A stretch of 64,000 nt of DNA from Prevotella sp. ne3005 (GCF_900110085.1 NZ_FOCK01000001.1:558001-622000), one strand, 5' to 3'. Counted from the first letter of the stretch, positions 34,022 to 43,076 are shown. Translations and numbers: made by a program. Notes: generated by a model from the letters alone, not told the origin.

Positions 34022-35611
34022 TTAGAATCTATACTGCAACTTTATATTGGCGGCATGTCTGTTTACTGCCACATCACTACAGACGGCATCAAACATATCA
34101 TGCCAATCCACGCCCAAATTCCATCTCTTTCCAAATTGCTTGTTCACAGACAGACAACCATACACTGGTTCACCTGTCAACTCACGTCTTGGTGATTCCT
34201 TGGTGTAATACACCAACTGCAAGCCTATCTGCCATGCATGAGGAAGATCAGCATGGGGTGCCAACCGGAATGCGGCATAGGTTCTGCTCTCAGCAATATA
34301 GAGGTTAGCGCCGCCAGAGATACTCAGCCAGTCCTTCTTCCAATAGGCAGATGCACCCAGTTGCGTGAAATTCTCACCATCTTCAATGACATAATAGCTC
34401 GCCTCCGTCTGCACCGTCAGTTTCTGCCTGCTATAGGCATAAGCCAGTTTCATCTGGTTGATGGTCTGTTCCTCCAGTTGTCCCTTCGTCATCGCCCATT
34501 CCTCCTCAGATATGGTCCCGGCATCCATAAAGAGAATTGAATAGACAGGATTAGAGTATTTGCGATAATAGCCCAACTGGATCTGATTGCGGTTGTCAGG
34601 AACATAGATGACGCATGCATTCGCATTGGTACGGGTGTCGTTATACTTCTGGGTGGTTCCTACATCCTTCATTTTGTAGTTATAGAACATCACACGACCA
34701 CCAGCCGTAAACTTCCACTGAGGTAAGGCATAGGTAAACTGCAGATAGAGGTCATGGTTGAATACATCCCAGTTTCTGTCCGTATCCTCCTGCCTGGTCA
34801 TCAGGAAATCACTCTCATAACCCAGCATCATGGACAGCCGTTTGGTCAGGAAAGGTGTATTCAGTTCAACGGAACACATTGGCAGTTTGTTGGAGATAAT
34901 CGGATCGCTGGCATACTGATAACCACCCACGAGAAGCAGTTCTGTTCCTATATCATTAAAGATGTGGAAAAAGCGCGCTCTGCCCATGAGTTTACGCGAT
35001 GTCCCTGAAGGATGGTCAAGAAACTGCTGCGTGAAATAGGTCAACAGTCTGTTCCTGTTGTCAAAGCGGTTTGTCATGTGAAGTGTCAGATACTCCTCAT
35101 TCCCGTCGTTATGACGATATGAGGCGTTGGCATAGAGATCGGTATGCCGACTGCCGTATAGCGCATTCACGGAGCCGATGCCCTGCACATCCTTCCCGAA
35201 GTCACCTTGTCCTTCCACGAACCCCTTCAGCTTCTCAGGCATCTTCATTTCTATATCCAACACCCTACCCATTCCAATGGTTCCCTTCGCCACACCCGTA
35301 TTGTCGCAAACCTGAATCCGTTTGATATCCTTGGCTTTCATCTGACTCAAAATCAGTCTGGTATCGCCATTCACCGGACAGTTGTCGATGCGGAGGTTGT
35401 AATTGGAGATGAGATCCTCATAACCGGCAATCATCAGGTCGGGCACCATCTGGAAGATATCCATAAGTGTCTCCTCCCCTGCCAGCTCCAGTCGCTGAGG
35501 ATAAATCATCGTCCTGTCAGCCTTCATCTCGATGATGGGCAAATCACCTTCTGCGCACATGGGGACAGATAATAGCAAAAGGCTAATCAAAAAAAGAATT
35601 CGTCGATGCAT
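34022..35611 (-). CDS. Outer-membrane beta-barrel protein, TonB-receptor-like, short plug
   Basis: Exported protein of 529 aa. I start it at the ATG at 35611 (MHRRILFLISLLLLSVPMCA). The longer in-frame TTG start at 35638 lies inside the -7 box. After the signal peptide comes a plug-like domain of about 110 residues (EETLMDIFQMVPDLMIAGYEDLISNYNLRIDNCPV, then KAKDIKRIQVCDNTGVAKGTIGMGRVLDIEM). A series of amphipathic strands with aromatic girdles follows and ends in KLQYRF, a C-terminal Phe typical of outer-membrane barrels. It lacks the carboxypeptidase-regulatory-like domain and a visible TonB box. It is shorter than classical TonB-dependent receptors (about 700-1100 aa). It is co-transcribed with gltS. 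The cargo is unknown. Confidence 0.75.
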   Translation of the reverse strand: MHRRILFLISLLLLSVPMCAEGDLPIIEMKADRTMIYPQRLELAGEETLMDIFQMVPDLMIAGYEDLISNYNLRIDNCPVNGDTRLILSQMKAKDIKRIQVCDNTGVAKGTIGMGRVLDIEMKMPEKLKGFVEGQGDFGKDVQGIGSVNALYGSRHTDLYANASYRHNDGNEEYLTLHMTNRFDNRNRLLTYFTQQFLDHPSGTSRKLMGRARFFHIFNDIGTELLLVGGYQYASDPIISNKLPMCSVELNTPFLTKRLSMMLGYESDFLMTRQEDTDRNWDVFNHDLYLQFTYALPQWKFTAGGRVMFYNYKMKDVGTTQKYNDTRTNANACVIYVPDNRNQIQLGYYRKYSNPVYSILFMDAGTISEEEWAMTKGQLEEQTINQMKLAYAYSRQKLTVQTEASYYVIEDGENFTQLGASAYWKKDWLSISGGANLYIAESRTYAAFRLAPHADLPHAWQIGLQLVYYTKESPRRELTGEPVYGCLSVNKQFGKRWNLGVDWHDMFDAVCSDVAVNRHAANIKLQYRF

Positions 35612-35635
35612 ACGAGTGTTAGGAGTAATTAATTG

Positions 35636-35737
35636 CAAATATACAAAATATTCTGGTATCTGATGGAGAAATTAATCCTTTTTAACTTTATCCCTTCCAT
35701 ATTCTTATGGCTATTTGGATAGATAATCGTATCTTTG
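35636..35737. promoter_or_regulatory. Divergent promoters for the barrel protein and the PAP2 lipoprotein
   Basis: TATATTTG on the minus strand at 35643-35636 overlaps the rejected TTG start of the barrel gene. TATCTTTG at 35730-35737 on the plus strand precedes the PAP2 gene by 25 bases. Confidence 0.7.
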
Positions 35738-35762
35738 CAGCAAAATACATAACAATTGGATC

Positions 35763-37301
35763 ATGAAAGTAGTCAAAAAAGGGAGAATTATTCTTATACT
35801 GATATTGTTTTTCGTCTTCGTATCATGCGACAAACAAGGTTCGGATGGCCCAGACGGACCTCCTGAGACAGAGGTCAGCCTACTTCTTGACGCTGTGCTA
35901 AAGGATGGTTTCAGTCAATCCATTCAGATAAAAAGGAGCAGCGACACCTATGCCTATCTGCTGGCATTGTCTGAAGAGGCAGTGGCCCAGGTAAGGGGCA
36001 GGAGCAACGTGGGACTGCCTTTGCTGTATAAGGAGAAGAACTTCCCGACAGTTTACGATTACTATACGGGCAACAAGACCGATAGCGTTGCACTCTTCAA
36101 GACCATGATTGGCTGGCTGAGTGCCATGCAGTTGTCCGAGCTCTGTCCTTCCAAACGCAATCAGTTCTATCGGGCAGGATATGAAGCGGGCGGTTTTACG
36201 ATGTATAAGCCCATCTACGGCTATCCCTTCAAGGGAGACCCCAATGTGGCAAGACTTGTTGCGAGTGCCGTCTACGCAGCCTTGCACAGTATCCTGAAAC
36301 CAAATACGGATGTGATGAGGGCAGAAGTAGGTGGCAGCAAGTACGCCGGCACCCTGGCCGAGGTTCTCAACCAGGAATCGCGCACCCACGTCACCAATGA
36401 TGGTTTCTATGTAGACTTGCGCATGTTCCTGGCAAGTGCCCCTGGCCCTTATGCCCCCGACCACCAATACCGTGACGACAACAACCCGACCTTCCCCGAC
36501 GAGAAACTTCCCAATGGTTGTCTGAAGGTTGACATGGATATCTATAACCACATTGTTGAGAAATACAACTTGCCAGACAAGAGGGCCGTTCAGGCCATCG
36601 CTGACGAAGAAGGTGGCATTCGCCATATCTTCGGCACTGACAAACGGAACATTGGAGGTATGTATGATTTCAATGCTGTTTTTGGACAGTCAACCATTGG
36701 TACCACCATCAACCCCGAAGGAAAGATGGCATCATTTTTCTTACTTATACGTGATGCAGGCAGTTCGGCAAGAGGCATCCTTCAGCACACCGACTATTCC
36801 GTTGGGCCATATGAATATGGCAGGTTAAGGCCGGGATGCTCTGAAAGCTTCGAGGGAGTGCGCAAGTCGTACACCGACGACAGACTTAATGTCTTGTCTA
36901 ATTTTGTGATTGAGGACAATGACGGACATAAGGAAACATATGAAGCTGATGGTGTCGAGAAGTATTATTGTGATGAGAACGGCAACTGGACTTCTCCAGA
37001 GATAAAATCTGAAGCGGATTTTGAAAGTTGGGCCAAAGACCAGTTGTATGCAAACTCCTATCCAAGCGGCCATTCTTCAGCGATATGGTCTGTTGCCATG
37101 TCATTGATAGAGCTCTATCCCCTGAAAGCTGATTTGATCATGAGGGCAGCCAACGATTTTGCCTTATCAAGAACCATCAGCCGTTATCATTGGAACAGCG
37201 ATGTCATACAAGGCAAGATTGCTGGTAGTACCATCAATCCTGTCTGTCATGCCACATCAGACTACAATCAGCTACTTGAGGCTGCCGCCACCGAGCGTTG
37301 A
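35763..37301 (+). CDS. PAP2-superfamily phosphatase lipoprotein
   Basis: Predicted lipoprotein of 512 aa (IILILILFFVFVSC lipobox, Cys about 21). The C-terminal part carries the acid phosphatase/PAP2 motifs: SYPSGHSSAIW (motif 2, PSGH) and SRTISRYHWNSDVIQG (motif 3, SR-x5-H-x3-D). A shortened motif 1 may be YGRLRP near residue 358. Between motif 1 and motif 2 about 95 residues are inserted (VLSNFVIEDNDGHKETYEADGVEKYY and onwards), longer than in simple class A acid phosphatases. It probably hydrolyses phosphomonoesters or lipid phosphates in the periplasm. Its last 30 bases overlap the end of the convergent DacA-like gene. Confidence 0.83.
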   Translation: MKVVKKGRIILILILFFVFVSCDKQGSDGPDGPPETEVSLLLDAVLKDGFSQSIQIKRSSDTYAYLLALSEEAVAQVRGRSNVGLPLLYKEKNFPTVYDYYTGNKTDSVALFKTMIGWLSAMQLSELCPSKRNQFYRAGYEAGGFTMYKPIYGYPFKGDPNVARLVASAVYAALHSILKPNTDVMRAEVGGSKYAGTLAEVLNQESRTHVTNDGFYVDLRMFLASAPGPYAPDHQYRDDNNPTFPDEKLPNGCLKVDMDIYNHIVEKYNLPDKRAVQAIADEEGGIRHIFGTDKRNIGGMYDFNAVFGQSTIGTTINPEGKMASFFLLIRDAGSSARGILQHTDYSVGPYEYGRLRPGCSESFEGVRKSYTDDRLNVLSNFVIEDNDGHKETYEADGVEKYYCDENGNWTSPEIKSEADFESWAKDQLYANSYPSGHSSAIWSVAMSLIELYPLKADLIMRAANDFALSRTISRYHWNSDVIQGKIAGSTINPVCHATSDYNQLLEAAATER

Positions 37302-38237
37302 CCTGCGGTAAGCCTTCATCACCTCGAAACCATAGTCGAGAAGGATGGCCGACTCTGTGAAGCGCGTCGACATGCTACGGCTATTGAGCAACACCAGATA
37401 GAGGGTGACACCATCGCGTGTGGCTACCGAGGCCAGACAGTTGCCTGCCTGACGGGTAAAGCCAGTCTTGATGCCAAGACACCCTTCATAGGTTGTCAGC
37501 AGGGCATTGGTGTTTCTGCAAGGCATGTGCCGCCCGTCTGTCAGAGGGATATCCTTCTCCTGCGTTCCCACAATCTGGGCAAACAGGCTGTCTCGCATGC
37601 AATAGCGCGATAGTTTGACCAGATCGCAGGCTGTGCTGTAATTATCGAGGTTGGGCATACCGTTCGGATTGACGAAATGGGTGTGGCCCAACCCTATAGA
37701 GATTGCCTTGTCGTTCATCATCTCACAGAACTTCAGCGTGTCGCCACCGATATGTTTCGCCAGGGCATAGGCGGCATCATTGTCGCTCACCAGCATCATC
37801 TCGTCGATCAGGTCACGCATCACGTAGCCATCGCCCAGCCTCACCCTCGAGTCCTTGGCCACAAACACGTCTTGCGTAATCTGGACCGTATCGTTCAGAT
37901 TGCCGTTCTCAACAGCCAACAAGCAGGTCATCATCTTGGTGATCGAGGCCATGCAGGCAGTCGAGTCGGCATTCCTCTCACTGATCACCAGCCCCGTAGA
38001 GTCCTCGAGGAGCATCCAGAACTCTGCCGTGAGGGCTTCCAACTTCTCGGCACCCGCAATCGTGTCTGGATTGAGTACCGTTCGAAGCGTTGTGGAGTCG
38101 ATCTTGTTGATGTGCTCTATACGCTGTCGCTCAGGGTCTATAGGCTTGGCTCTCTCTTCCGAACAACCTATCAAAATCGCTATGACGACACAGAGTGCCA
38201 ACAGCCATAGCTCTACTTTCATCTCCTTTGTAATCAT
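37272..38237 (-). CDS. D-alanyl-D-alanine carboxypeptidase (DacA-type) lipoprotein
   Basis: Peptidase S11 family serine DD-carboxypeptidase (321 aa) that trims peptidoglycan pentapeptides. The catalytic motifs are SITKMM (SxxK), VSDNDAA (SxN) and GIKTGFTRQAG (KTG). The N-terminus is a lipoprotein signal (LWLLALCVVIAILIGC). The start at 38237 gives an ATGA overlap with the stop of the upstream VapE-like gene. An ATG at 38222 just after AAGGAG is an alternative. The family's usual C-terminal beta domain is absent. It overlaps the convergent PAP2 gene by 30 bases. Confidence 0.92.
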   Translation of the reverse strand: MITKEMKVELWLLALCVVIAILIGCSEERAKPIDPERQRIEHINKIDSTTLRTVLNPDTIAGAEKLEALTAEFWMLLEDSTGLVISERNADSTACMASITKMMTCLLAVENGNLNDTVQITQDVFVAKDSRVRLGDGYVMRDLIDEMMLVSDNDAAYALAKHIGGDTLKFCEMMNDKAISIGLGHTHFVNPNGMPNLDNYSTACDLVKLSRYCMRDSLFAQIVGTQEKDIPLTDGRHMPCRNTNALLTTYEGCLGIKTGFTRQAGNCLASVATRDGVTLYLVLLNSRSMSTRFTESAILLDYGFEVMKAYRRSTLGGGSLK

Positions 38238-40348
38238 TTCTCTACCAGCCAATATTCCATGTGTTTGGTCTTGCGTTTGCTCGTGAAGTTGAACTGAACA
38301 TCGTTCAGGGCGTTGCCTATCTTCTGGAACGGGGTCTCAGGGTCGAAGTTCTGGTAGCGCGAGGCCAGCAGCTTGCTGATATCGCCCAGGCTCCACCATT
38401 GGCCCTGTTCTGTGTCCTTCGGACTGCGGAACGTCTCGCCGATCATCTCCACCAGGTCGTTCAGGTGCTGATAGGGTTCGTTTTCCCTGATCAGCTCCCG
38501 GATCTCGTCATCTTCCAACCAGAAGCGCTCTCCTTTATTAAAGAGGTATAGGGCCTGGGCAAAGAGCTGGCGATGGTTCAGATTATCGGTGAAATCGATG
38601 TTCCCATCGACACCCACACAGACAAACCTTCGCGAACCAGTGGGATCCACCAGAGGCTTCAGCTGGTTGGTAGTGCCGATAAACGAGGTGTAGCGGCGAT
38701 AGAATCGGATGGTCTTGCCGTATGGCGGACGGAATTTCACATCGCTCGACGACAAGAGATATTTCAAGACGATCTGCTGCGAGTTGGTGGTCTTGTCGAA
38801 CTCGTCGATATTAATCAGCGCAAACGAGGTCAGGGCGATGTTCAGGTCGAACTCGTTCTTGAAGTTCAACTTGTCGTTGTAATAATCTCTCAGTTCTGGA
38901 GGCAGAATAATCTTGCAGAAACGAGTCTTACCACAACCCTGGCGACCAATCAGCAACGGCGTCAACGCATTGCCAGTCAGCTGCTTATCGCTCTCACGCC
39001 ACTGGGCCACCATGCCCACGAGCCAGTATCTCAGGTACTTCTCCCAATGGGGCTGTGAGGTAGGCACGCGCTTGGCGAGTGCTGCGATACGGTCATTCCC
39101 GTCCCACTGTGGCAACTTGTCGAGCCAGGTGTTCACTGGGTCATACTGTTCGATGCGCGTGGAGTCGATGAAACGGTTCACGTCCCTATCCCACGACTTC
39201 AGTCCTAACTCCGTGGCCCTCAGCGTCATATCGTTGCGCACCTCGTCTGTCAGAGGCTTGAACCGCTGGTCGTCGCTGAACTTCTCCCGATACTCGGCCA
39301 CACCCGTCAACAGGTTCTTGCGCATCTCGAAGTTCGAGTTGAGGAATATCTCTGTGCGCATGGCCTGGATGGTGTCTTCGGGCACGCTCTTCAGGGGCCT
39401 CACCTTGTGGGTCTTGCGATACTCCTCCTGCTCAGCCACACTATACACCGTCTGGAAGATATGCTCCACCAGCATCCTGTCCCTGTTCAACACAGGATGC
39501 AGCATCGTCAACCCCTGGGCATGGGCCTTGGGGATGCCCTGATCCAGACACATCGACGCTATCTGCATCAGCAGCGTGGCCTCTTTCTCCTCATCCGGCA
39601 GGTCGAAGTAACGACCCAACACCTGATCGACGATAAACGACCAGTTCAGCTGATAGGTTCGCGTAACAGTGCGCCCAGGCATCAGCCGGTCGTCCTCATC
39701 GGTAATCACCACTGGCTCCACCGCATCGTGCCGATCGGTATCAGCCAGGAATGGGCGCGCCTCAGGATGATACCCCATCTCTCGGTCGGCACTCACATAG
39801 ACCGTACGGTCGAGACGAGGTTCCAAAAACTCGATGTCGAAGCCAAACTGGTTCTGATAAGCCCTGCGCGCCGTATTGTATAGATTAAAGTGGAACTGGC
39901 TGATAGCCGCATCGCCCTCAGGCAGGCCGCCATCAAACAGCTCACCTCTGCACACAATCTTCACGCTCTTGCCCGAGCCGCCCAGGAAGCACATCAGCGT
40001 CTCTGGCAGTTTCTTCGCCAGCTCCCTGATTTCCACGGCCTTCTCGTAGGTCGGCAGGTTGTTCACCTCCAACACCACCAAACCGTTATACATGAGCATC
40101 TTCTTGGTGCCTTTGCGGTTGACCCACGCACCAGCGAAGCACACCCTCGGCAACAGGATGCCACCTTTCCAGTTGGTGATGATCTGTCCGTCGTCGAGCC
40201 GTTGCGTTTTCATCAGATGGTAAACGCCACGGAGATTATACACTTCCTTGTCCAACACCGCATTTTTAATGGCGCCAGCCATCTGTTCCAGTGTCAGACG
40301 GTTGATCACCTCCTTTTTCCTTTTTCTAATGAGTAATGTTACATTCAT
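38234..40348 (-). CDS. VapE/BT4734-like primase-helicase-type protein
   Basis: Large DNA-associated protein, 704 aa. The N-terminal third (about 70-230: NNLPTYEKAVEIRELAKKLPETLMCFLGGSGKSVKIVCR, DIEFLEPRLDRTVYVS) matches the BT4734-like/VirE N-terminal domain, which resembles a primase palm. The central part (about 400-620) is a virulence-associated-E-type P-loop ATPase: LIGRQGCGKTRFCKIILP (Walker A), FALINIDEFDKT (Walker B) and FIGTTNQLKPLVDPTGSRRF (sensor region). A C-terminal helical domain follows. Such proteins belong to phage, plasmid and integrated elements and to recurrent Bacteroidales islands. Its promoter (TAATTTTG at 40384-40377) abuts a symmetric array of GCCTACAT boxes. No integrase or capsid gene is nearby, so this may be a domesticated or degraded element. 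Confidence 0.88.
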   Translation of the reverse strand: MNVTLLIRKRKKEVINRLTLEQMAGAIKNAVLDKEVYNLRGVYHLMKTQRLDDGQIITNWKGGILLPRVCFAGAWVNRKGTKKMLMYNGLVVLEVNNLPTYEKAVEIRELAKKLPETLMCFLGGSGKSVKIVCRGELFDGGLPEGDAAISQFHFNLYNTARRAYQNQFGFDIEFLEPRLDRTVYVSADREMGYHPEARPFLADTDRHDAVEPVVITDEDDRLMPGRTVTRTYQLNWSFIVDQVLGRYFDLPDEEKEATLLMQIASMCLDQGIPKAHAQGLTMLHPVLNRDRMLVEHIFQTVYSVAEQEEYRKTHKVRPLKSVPEDTIQAMRTEIFLNSNFEMRKNLLTGVAEYREKFSDDQRFKPLTDEVRNDMTLRATELGLKSWDRDVNRFIDSTRIEQYDPVNTWLDKLPQWDGNDRIAALAKRVPTSQPHWEKYLRYWLVGMVAQWRESDKQLTGNALTPLLIGRQGCGKTRFCKIILPPELRDYYNDKLNFKNEFDLNIALTSFALINIDEFDKTTNSQQIVLKYLLSSSDVKFRPPYGKTIRFYRRYTSFIGTTNQLKPLVDPTGSRRFVCVGVDGNIDFTDNLNHRQLFAQALYLFNKGERFWLEDDEIRELIRENEPYQHLNDLVEMIGETFRSPKDTEQGQWWSLGDISKLLASRYQNFDPETPFQKIGNALNDVQFNFTSKRKTKHMEYWLVEK

Positions 40349-40376
40349 TGTGATTTCCGTTAATTCATTTTGGCTA

Positions 40377-40384
40377 CAAAATTA
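40377..40384 (-). promoter_or_regulatory. Promoter of the VapE-like gene
   Basis: TAATTTTG -7 box on the minus strand, 28 bases before the ATG. The outer GCCTACAT pair (40403-40418) sits over its -35 to -20 region, so the array could autoregulate the gene. Confidence 0.6.
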
Positions 40385-40402
40385 CACAAAAATTTCGAAA
40401 TA

Positions 40403-40517
40403 GCCTACATGCCTACATAAAAATTTTCGATTTTCCTTTAAAATAAGGCATTTTGGAGCATAATAACCTACAACGAGCCTACATAAAGCCTACATAAAGC
40501 CTACATGAAGCCTACAT
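40403..40517 (+). repeat. Left arm of the symmetric GCCTACAT array
   Basis: There are six exact GCCTACAT boxes: an outer pair at 40403 and 40411 (8-base spacing) and an inner set at 40477, 40488, 40499 and 40510 (11-base spacing, one helical turn). Confidence 0.93.
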
Positions 40518-40615
40518 GTTTTTAGCGATTATAGCGACATAAACTGCATGTTTAGTTACTCTAAACCTCCCTTTTATGCTACTTAAACGCCCAGTATGCT
40601 CCTTAAGGACTTTGA

Positions 40616-40697
40616 AATTCTCTAGAGAATTCATGAGTTTAGTCGTCACTCTCTGGAACTTTCCCCGGACTAAAGTCCGCAATTCTCTAGAGAATTG
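40616..40697. repeat. Two copies of the palindrome AATTCTCTAGAGAATT and a CGGACT hairpin
   Basis: Perfect palindromes lie at 40616-40631 (16 bp) and 40680-40697 (CAATTCTCTAGAGAATTG, 18 bp), 65 bases centre to centre. Between them CGGACTAAAGTCCG (40666-40679) forms a further stem. All lie near the midpoint of the symmetric array. Confidence 0.9.
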
Positions 40698-40746
40698 GTG
40701 AGTCATCCGTAACATCCCTTGGCCTTTAGACTATCCTTCGCAGCAC

Positions 40747-40872
40747 TTTAGATAGTCTTTCGTGTGTCAAAAGATAGTCTTTTGAATGTCGAAAGATAGG
40801 CTCTTGCATGACAGAAGATCATCTTTTGTGTTCTAAAAGAACATCTTTTGAACACAAAAAGACACTATTTTG
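40747..40872 (+). repeat. Imperfect 22-23-base tandem repeats
   Basis: Five to six degenerate units around AAAGATAGTCTTTTG, each internally palindromic and separated by 6-8 variable bases, fill the right half of the central region. Confidence 0.8.
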
Positions 40873-40891
40873 CTCAGAAAACCCCGTTTTT

Positions 40892-41005
40892 ATGTAGGCA
40901 CAATGTAGGCTTTATGTAGGCTTTATGTAGGCTTTATGTAGGCTATAATTTTGCTAACCTATTATATATCAATCCTTTATAGTCCATTTATGTAGGCATG
41001 TAGGC
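40892..41005 (-). repeat. Right arm of the symmetric GCCTACAT array
   Basis: There are seven boxes in the inverted orientation (ATGTAGGC): five at 40892, 40903, 40914, 40925 and 40936 (11-base spacing) and an outer pair at 40990 and 40998 (8-base spacing). Distances from position 40704 mirror those of the left arm. Confidence 0.93.
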
Positions 41006-41158
41006 AAGATTATAGTATTTCTAGAGATAATTTCTCATTGGTGAAAATACGAAAAGAATAAGAGAATAATTTCTAGTGTCCATCCAAATAATATCCAGGA
41101 AATGACGTAGGGAGCAAATAAAATTAGCAAAAATGCGAATTATTTGCGAATTTATTAT

Positions 41159-41166
41159 TATCTTTG
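41159..41166 (+). promoter_or_regulatory. Promoter of higBA
   Basis: TATCTTTG followed by CACCC, 25 bases before the higB ATG. The interval 41006-41158 between the repeat array and this promoter holds nothing else I can identify. Confidence 0.75.
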
Positions 41167-41191
41167 CACCCGTCAAGTATAATTAACGACG

Positions 41192-41509
41192 ATGAATATA
41201 GAATTTGAAAATGCGGCTTTAGAGGAACTCTACACCAATGGTGCTACGCAAGATCATCAGTACAAACGCTTACCTAAAGACATCATTAAGCGATATATAA
41301 AGGTGGTCAACTACATCAAAGGTGTTCGCAGACTTGAAGATCTCTTCCTTATAAAGTCGCTCCACTATGAGAAAAAGAAAGGTGACCTGAATGGTGTGGA
41401 TGCCGTCTGGATCAATGACCAATATCGCCTTTTCTTTTATAGTTCACCAGACGAAACAGGCATTATAGTAAACGCATTATTATTTGAAATTTCGAAGCAT
41501 TATGAGTAA
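41192..41509 (+). CDS. higB: HigB/RelE-family toxin
   Basis: Toxin of 105 aa related to RelE/HigB ribosome-dependent mRNA endonucleases, which cleave mRNA in the ribosomal A site. The compact alpha/beta fold shows IKRYIKVVNYIKGVRRLEDLFLIKSLHYEKKKGDLNG, then VWINDQYRLFFY (basic and aromatic catalytic strand) and a short C-terminal helix. The gene order (toxin first) and the 8-base overlap with the downstream XRE-type antitoxin are characteristic of higBA. Base composition is AT-rich compared with the core genes. The module lies beside the VapE-like gene in the accessory region. Confidence 0.88.
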   Translation: MNIEFENAALEELYTNGATQDHQYKRLPKDIIKRYIKVVNYIKGVRRLEDLFLIKSLHYEKKKGDLNGVDAVWINDQYRLFFYSSPDETGIIVNALLFEISKHYE

Positions 41510-41867
41510 GAAAAATCCGATTCCATTTGTTGCAACGCATCCTGGTGAGATGATTAAGGATGAGTTGAAAGAACGTGGCATGACTCAGAAACAACTCGCT
41601 CATGAGACAGGCATCAAAGCCTCAGTAATCAGCGAAACAATCAATGGAAAACGTAGTGTATCACTCAACGTTGCAGTGGCTTTAGAAAAAGTTCTTGGCA
41701 TACCTGCTGATATCTGGATGAATATGCAGACTCAATACGACCTTGATTCTGCCAACATAGCAGAGCGTGACAATCAGCGTGAGACAGTATCAGTTACTAT
41801 TCCTGTGCGCGATCGCAATCTCTTGCAGGAACTCGTTCGGAAATTCGGTTGGGCGTGTGTATTCTAA
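41502..41867 (+). CDS. higA: HigA-family antitoxin (XRE, HigA/VapI type)
   Basis: Antitoxin of 121 aa with an XRE helix-turn-helix of the HigA type: VATHPGEMIKDELKERGMTQKQLAHETGIKASVISETINGKRSV, then LEKVLGIPADIWMNMQTQYDL. It binds the toxin and represses the operon. The true start is the ATG at 41502 (MSKKNPIPF), overlapping the end of higB by 8 bases. The upstream in-frame start is only a read-back into higB. The C-terminal 35 residues (RETVSVTIPVRDRNLLQELVRK) are an extension not needed for DNA binding. A perfect 15-bp terminator follows. Confidence 0.92.
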   Translation: MSKKNPIPFVATHPGEMIKDELKERGMTQKQLAHETGIKASVISETINGKRSVSLNVAVALEKVLGIPADIWMNMQTQYDLDSANIAERDNQRETVSVTIPVRDRNLLQELVRKFGWACVF

Positions 41868-41932
41868 ATATTGAGGATGCACATTTTCCAGAAAAAGCAA
41901 ATGATTAGATGATTAATTTCAAAAACCAGGCA

Positions 41933-41967
41933 ATATGAAACGGAAGCCAAATGCTTCCGTTTCATAT
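41933..41967. terminator. Terminator after higBA
   Basis: A perfect 15-bp stem ATATGAAACGGAAGC / GCTTCCGTTTCATAT with a CAAAT loop is followed by CTCATTTTT. It lies between convergent genes and may serve both. Confidence 0.88.
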
Positions 41968-42055
41968 CTCATTTTTCGGGAATAGATCAAAGAATCTATC
42001 ACCTTAATCTCTAAAGGACACCCAAGTGCCAGTCCTCACAACTACTCGCTAAAAA

Positions 42056-43012
42056 TCAATCAACGATCTTAGCACTATTCTCCTTGGGGACAATTTTAAT
42101 CTTTACTGTCTTTTTCTCACCACTATATGATATTAACTGGCATTCTAGCAAATAATAAGAATCCGTAGATTCCAGTAAAGAAGCAGTATTTACTATAAAA
42201 TCTTCGGTGGTATTAAAAGGAGATTGAATGTTAAAACTTATATAATCATCCTTATCCAAAGAAAGTATTTCAATGATTAATTCATTTTGGTATTTACCAC
42301 GGCGATCTACTTCATTAGCGACGGTAATATAAGAATTATAACTTAGAGGTATTACTTTACCATTAGTAAACAAATAATAACTGGGTCTAACAAGAGAACT
42401 TTCAAATACAGATATTAGATTACCATTATCCGAAAGGATATAATAATCACCTGACTCGTCACGATATAATATAGAATTGTTATACCATTCTATGATATCC
42501 TTCTTATCCCGATAAATTCTTCCCTTATATTTTTGTGCCGATAATTTTTCTCCATTGAGTAGCAGCAAATATGAGTAATCATTCTTGCTATTATTATATG
42601 ATAAGTTTAAGTAATACAACTCTAGATTTTTAACTCTACATAAAAAAAATGGTTGAGGTGTTCCTATAAGATCACATGTTACAATATTACCAAAGCCCTG
42701 ATCTTCTGTAATTTGCATAGGAATATTGATTATTATTTTTCCAACAATATTAAAAGAATCGCAAAGCCATATATAAAAATCTTCTGTATTTCTTTTAAAA
42801 CCACAATAACACCTTGTTACTTTAGATAAGTGATCTGTTCCCATTTGACTTTGCCTATCATCAGGAAAGTCTTCGTGGTTAATATGGTTATAATAATAAA
42901 ATCCCTCATTAATGTCCACGTATAAGACATCGTTTCTTTCATCATCGCTTTTACTACATGAAGCTATTACTGCGGTCAGAATAAATACAACTAAATACTT
43001 GAACTTTTTCAT
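42056..43012 (-). CDS. AT-rich lipoprotein of unknown function
   Basis: Predicted lipoprotein of 318 aa (MKKFKYLVVFILTAVIASC, Cys 19 as lipobox). The body is rich in Tyr, Asn, Ile and Asp, with many short beta strands. I recognise no domain. The gene is much more AT-rich than the flanking core genes, which with its position between two toxin-antitoxin modules points to horizontal transfer. It is single, convergent to higBA, with no clear TAnnTTTG box within 60 bases upstream. A cell-surface role is inferred only from the lipobox. Confidence 0.78.
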   Translation of the reverse strand: MKKFKYLVVFILTAVIASCSKSDDERNDVLYVDINEGFYYYNHINHEDFPDDRQSQMGTDHLSKVTRCYCGFKRNTEDFYIWLCDSFNIVGKIIINIPMQITEDQGFGNIVTCDLIGTPQPFFLCRVKNLELYYLNLSYNNSKNDYSYLLLLNGEKLSAQKYKGRIYRDKKDIIEWYNNSILYRDESGDYYILSDNGNLISVFESSLVRPSYYLFTNGKVIPLSYNSYITVANEVDRRGKYQNELIIEILSLDKDDYISFNIQSPFNTTEDFIVNTASLLESTDSYYLLECQLISYSGEKKTVKIKIVPKENSAKIVD

Positions 43013-43076
43013 ATTTGATTCTTATAGATTGTTATAATAATAGGAAAAAAAAACTTTTCTAGATAAATACAAAAAC

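Noticed and set aside
40512..40715. 67-codon minus-strand ORF within the symmetric array
   Set aside because: It crosses palindromes and spacer units. No ribosome-binding site or homology is apparent. The repeat architecture explains the sequence better.
40403..41005. CRISPR array
   Set aside because: Repeats are 8-11 bases with fixed helical spacing and occur in both orientations. There are no unique spacers of 30 bases and no cas genes.
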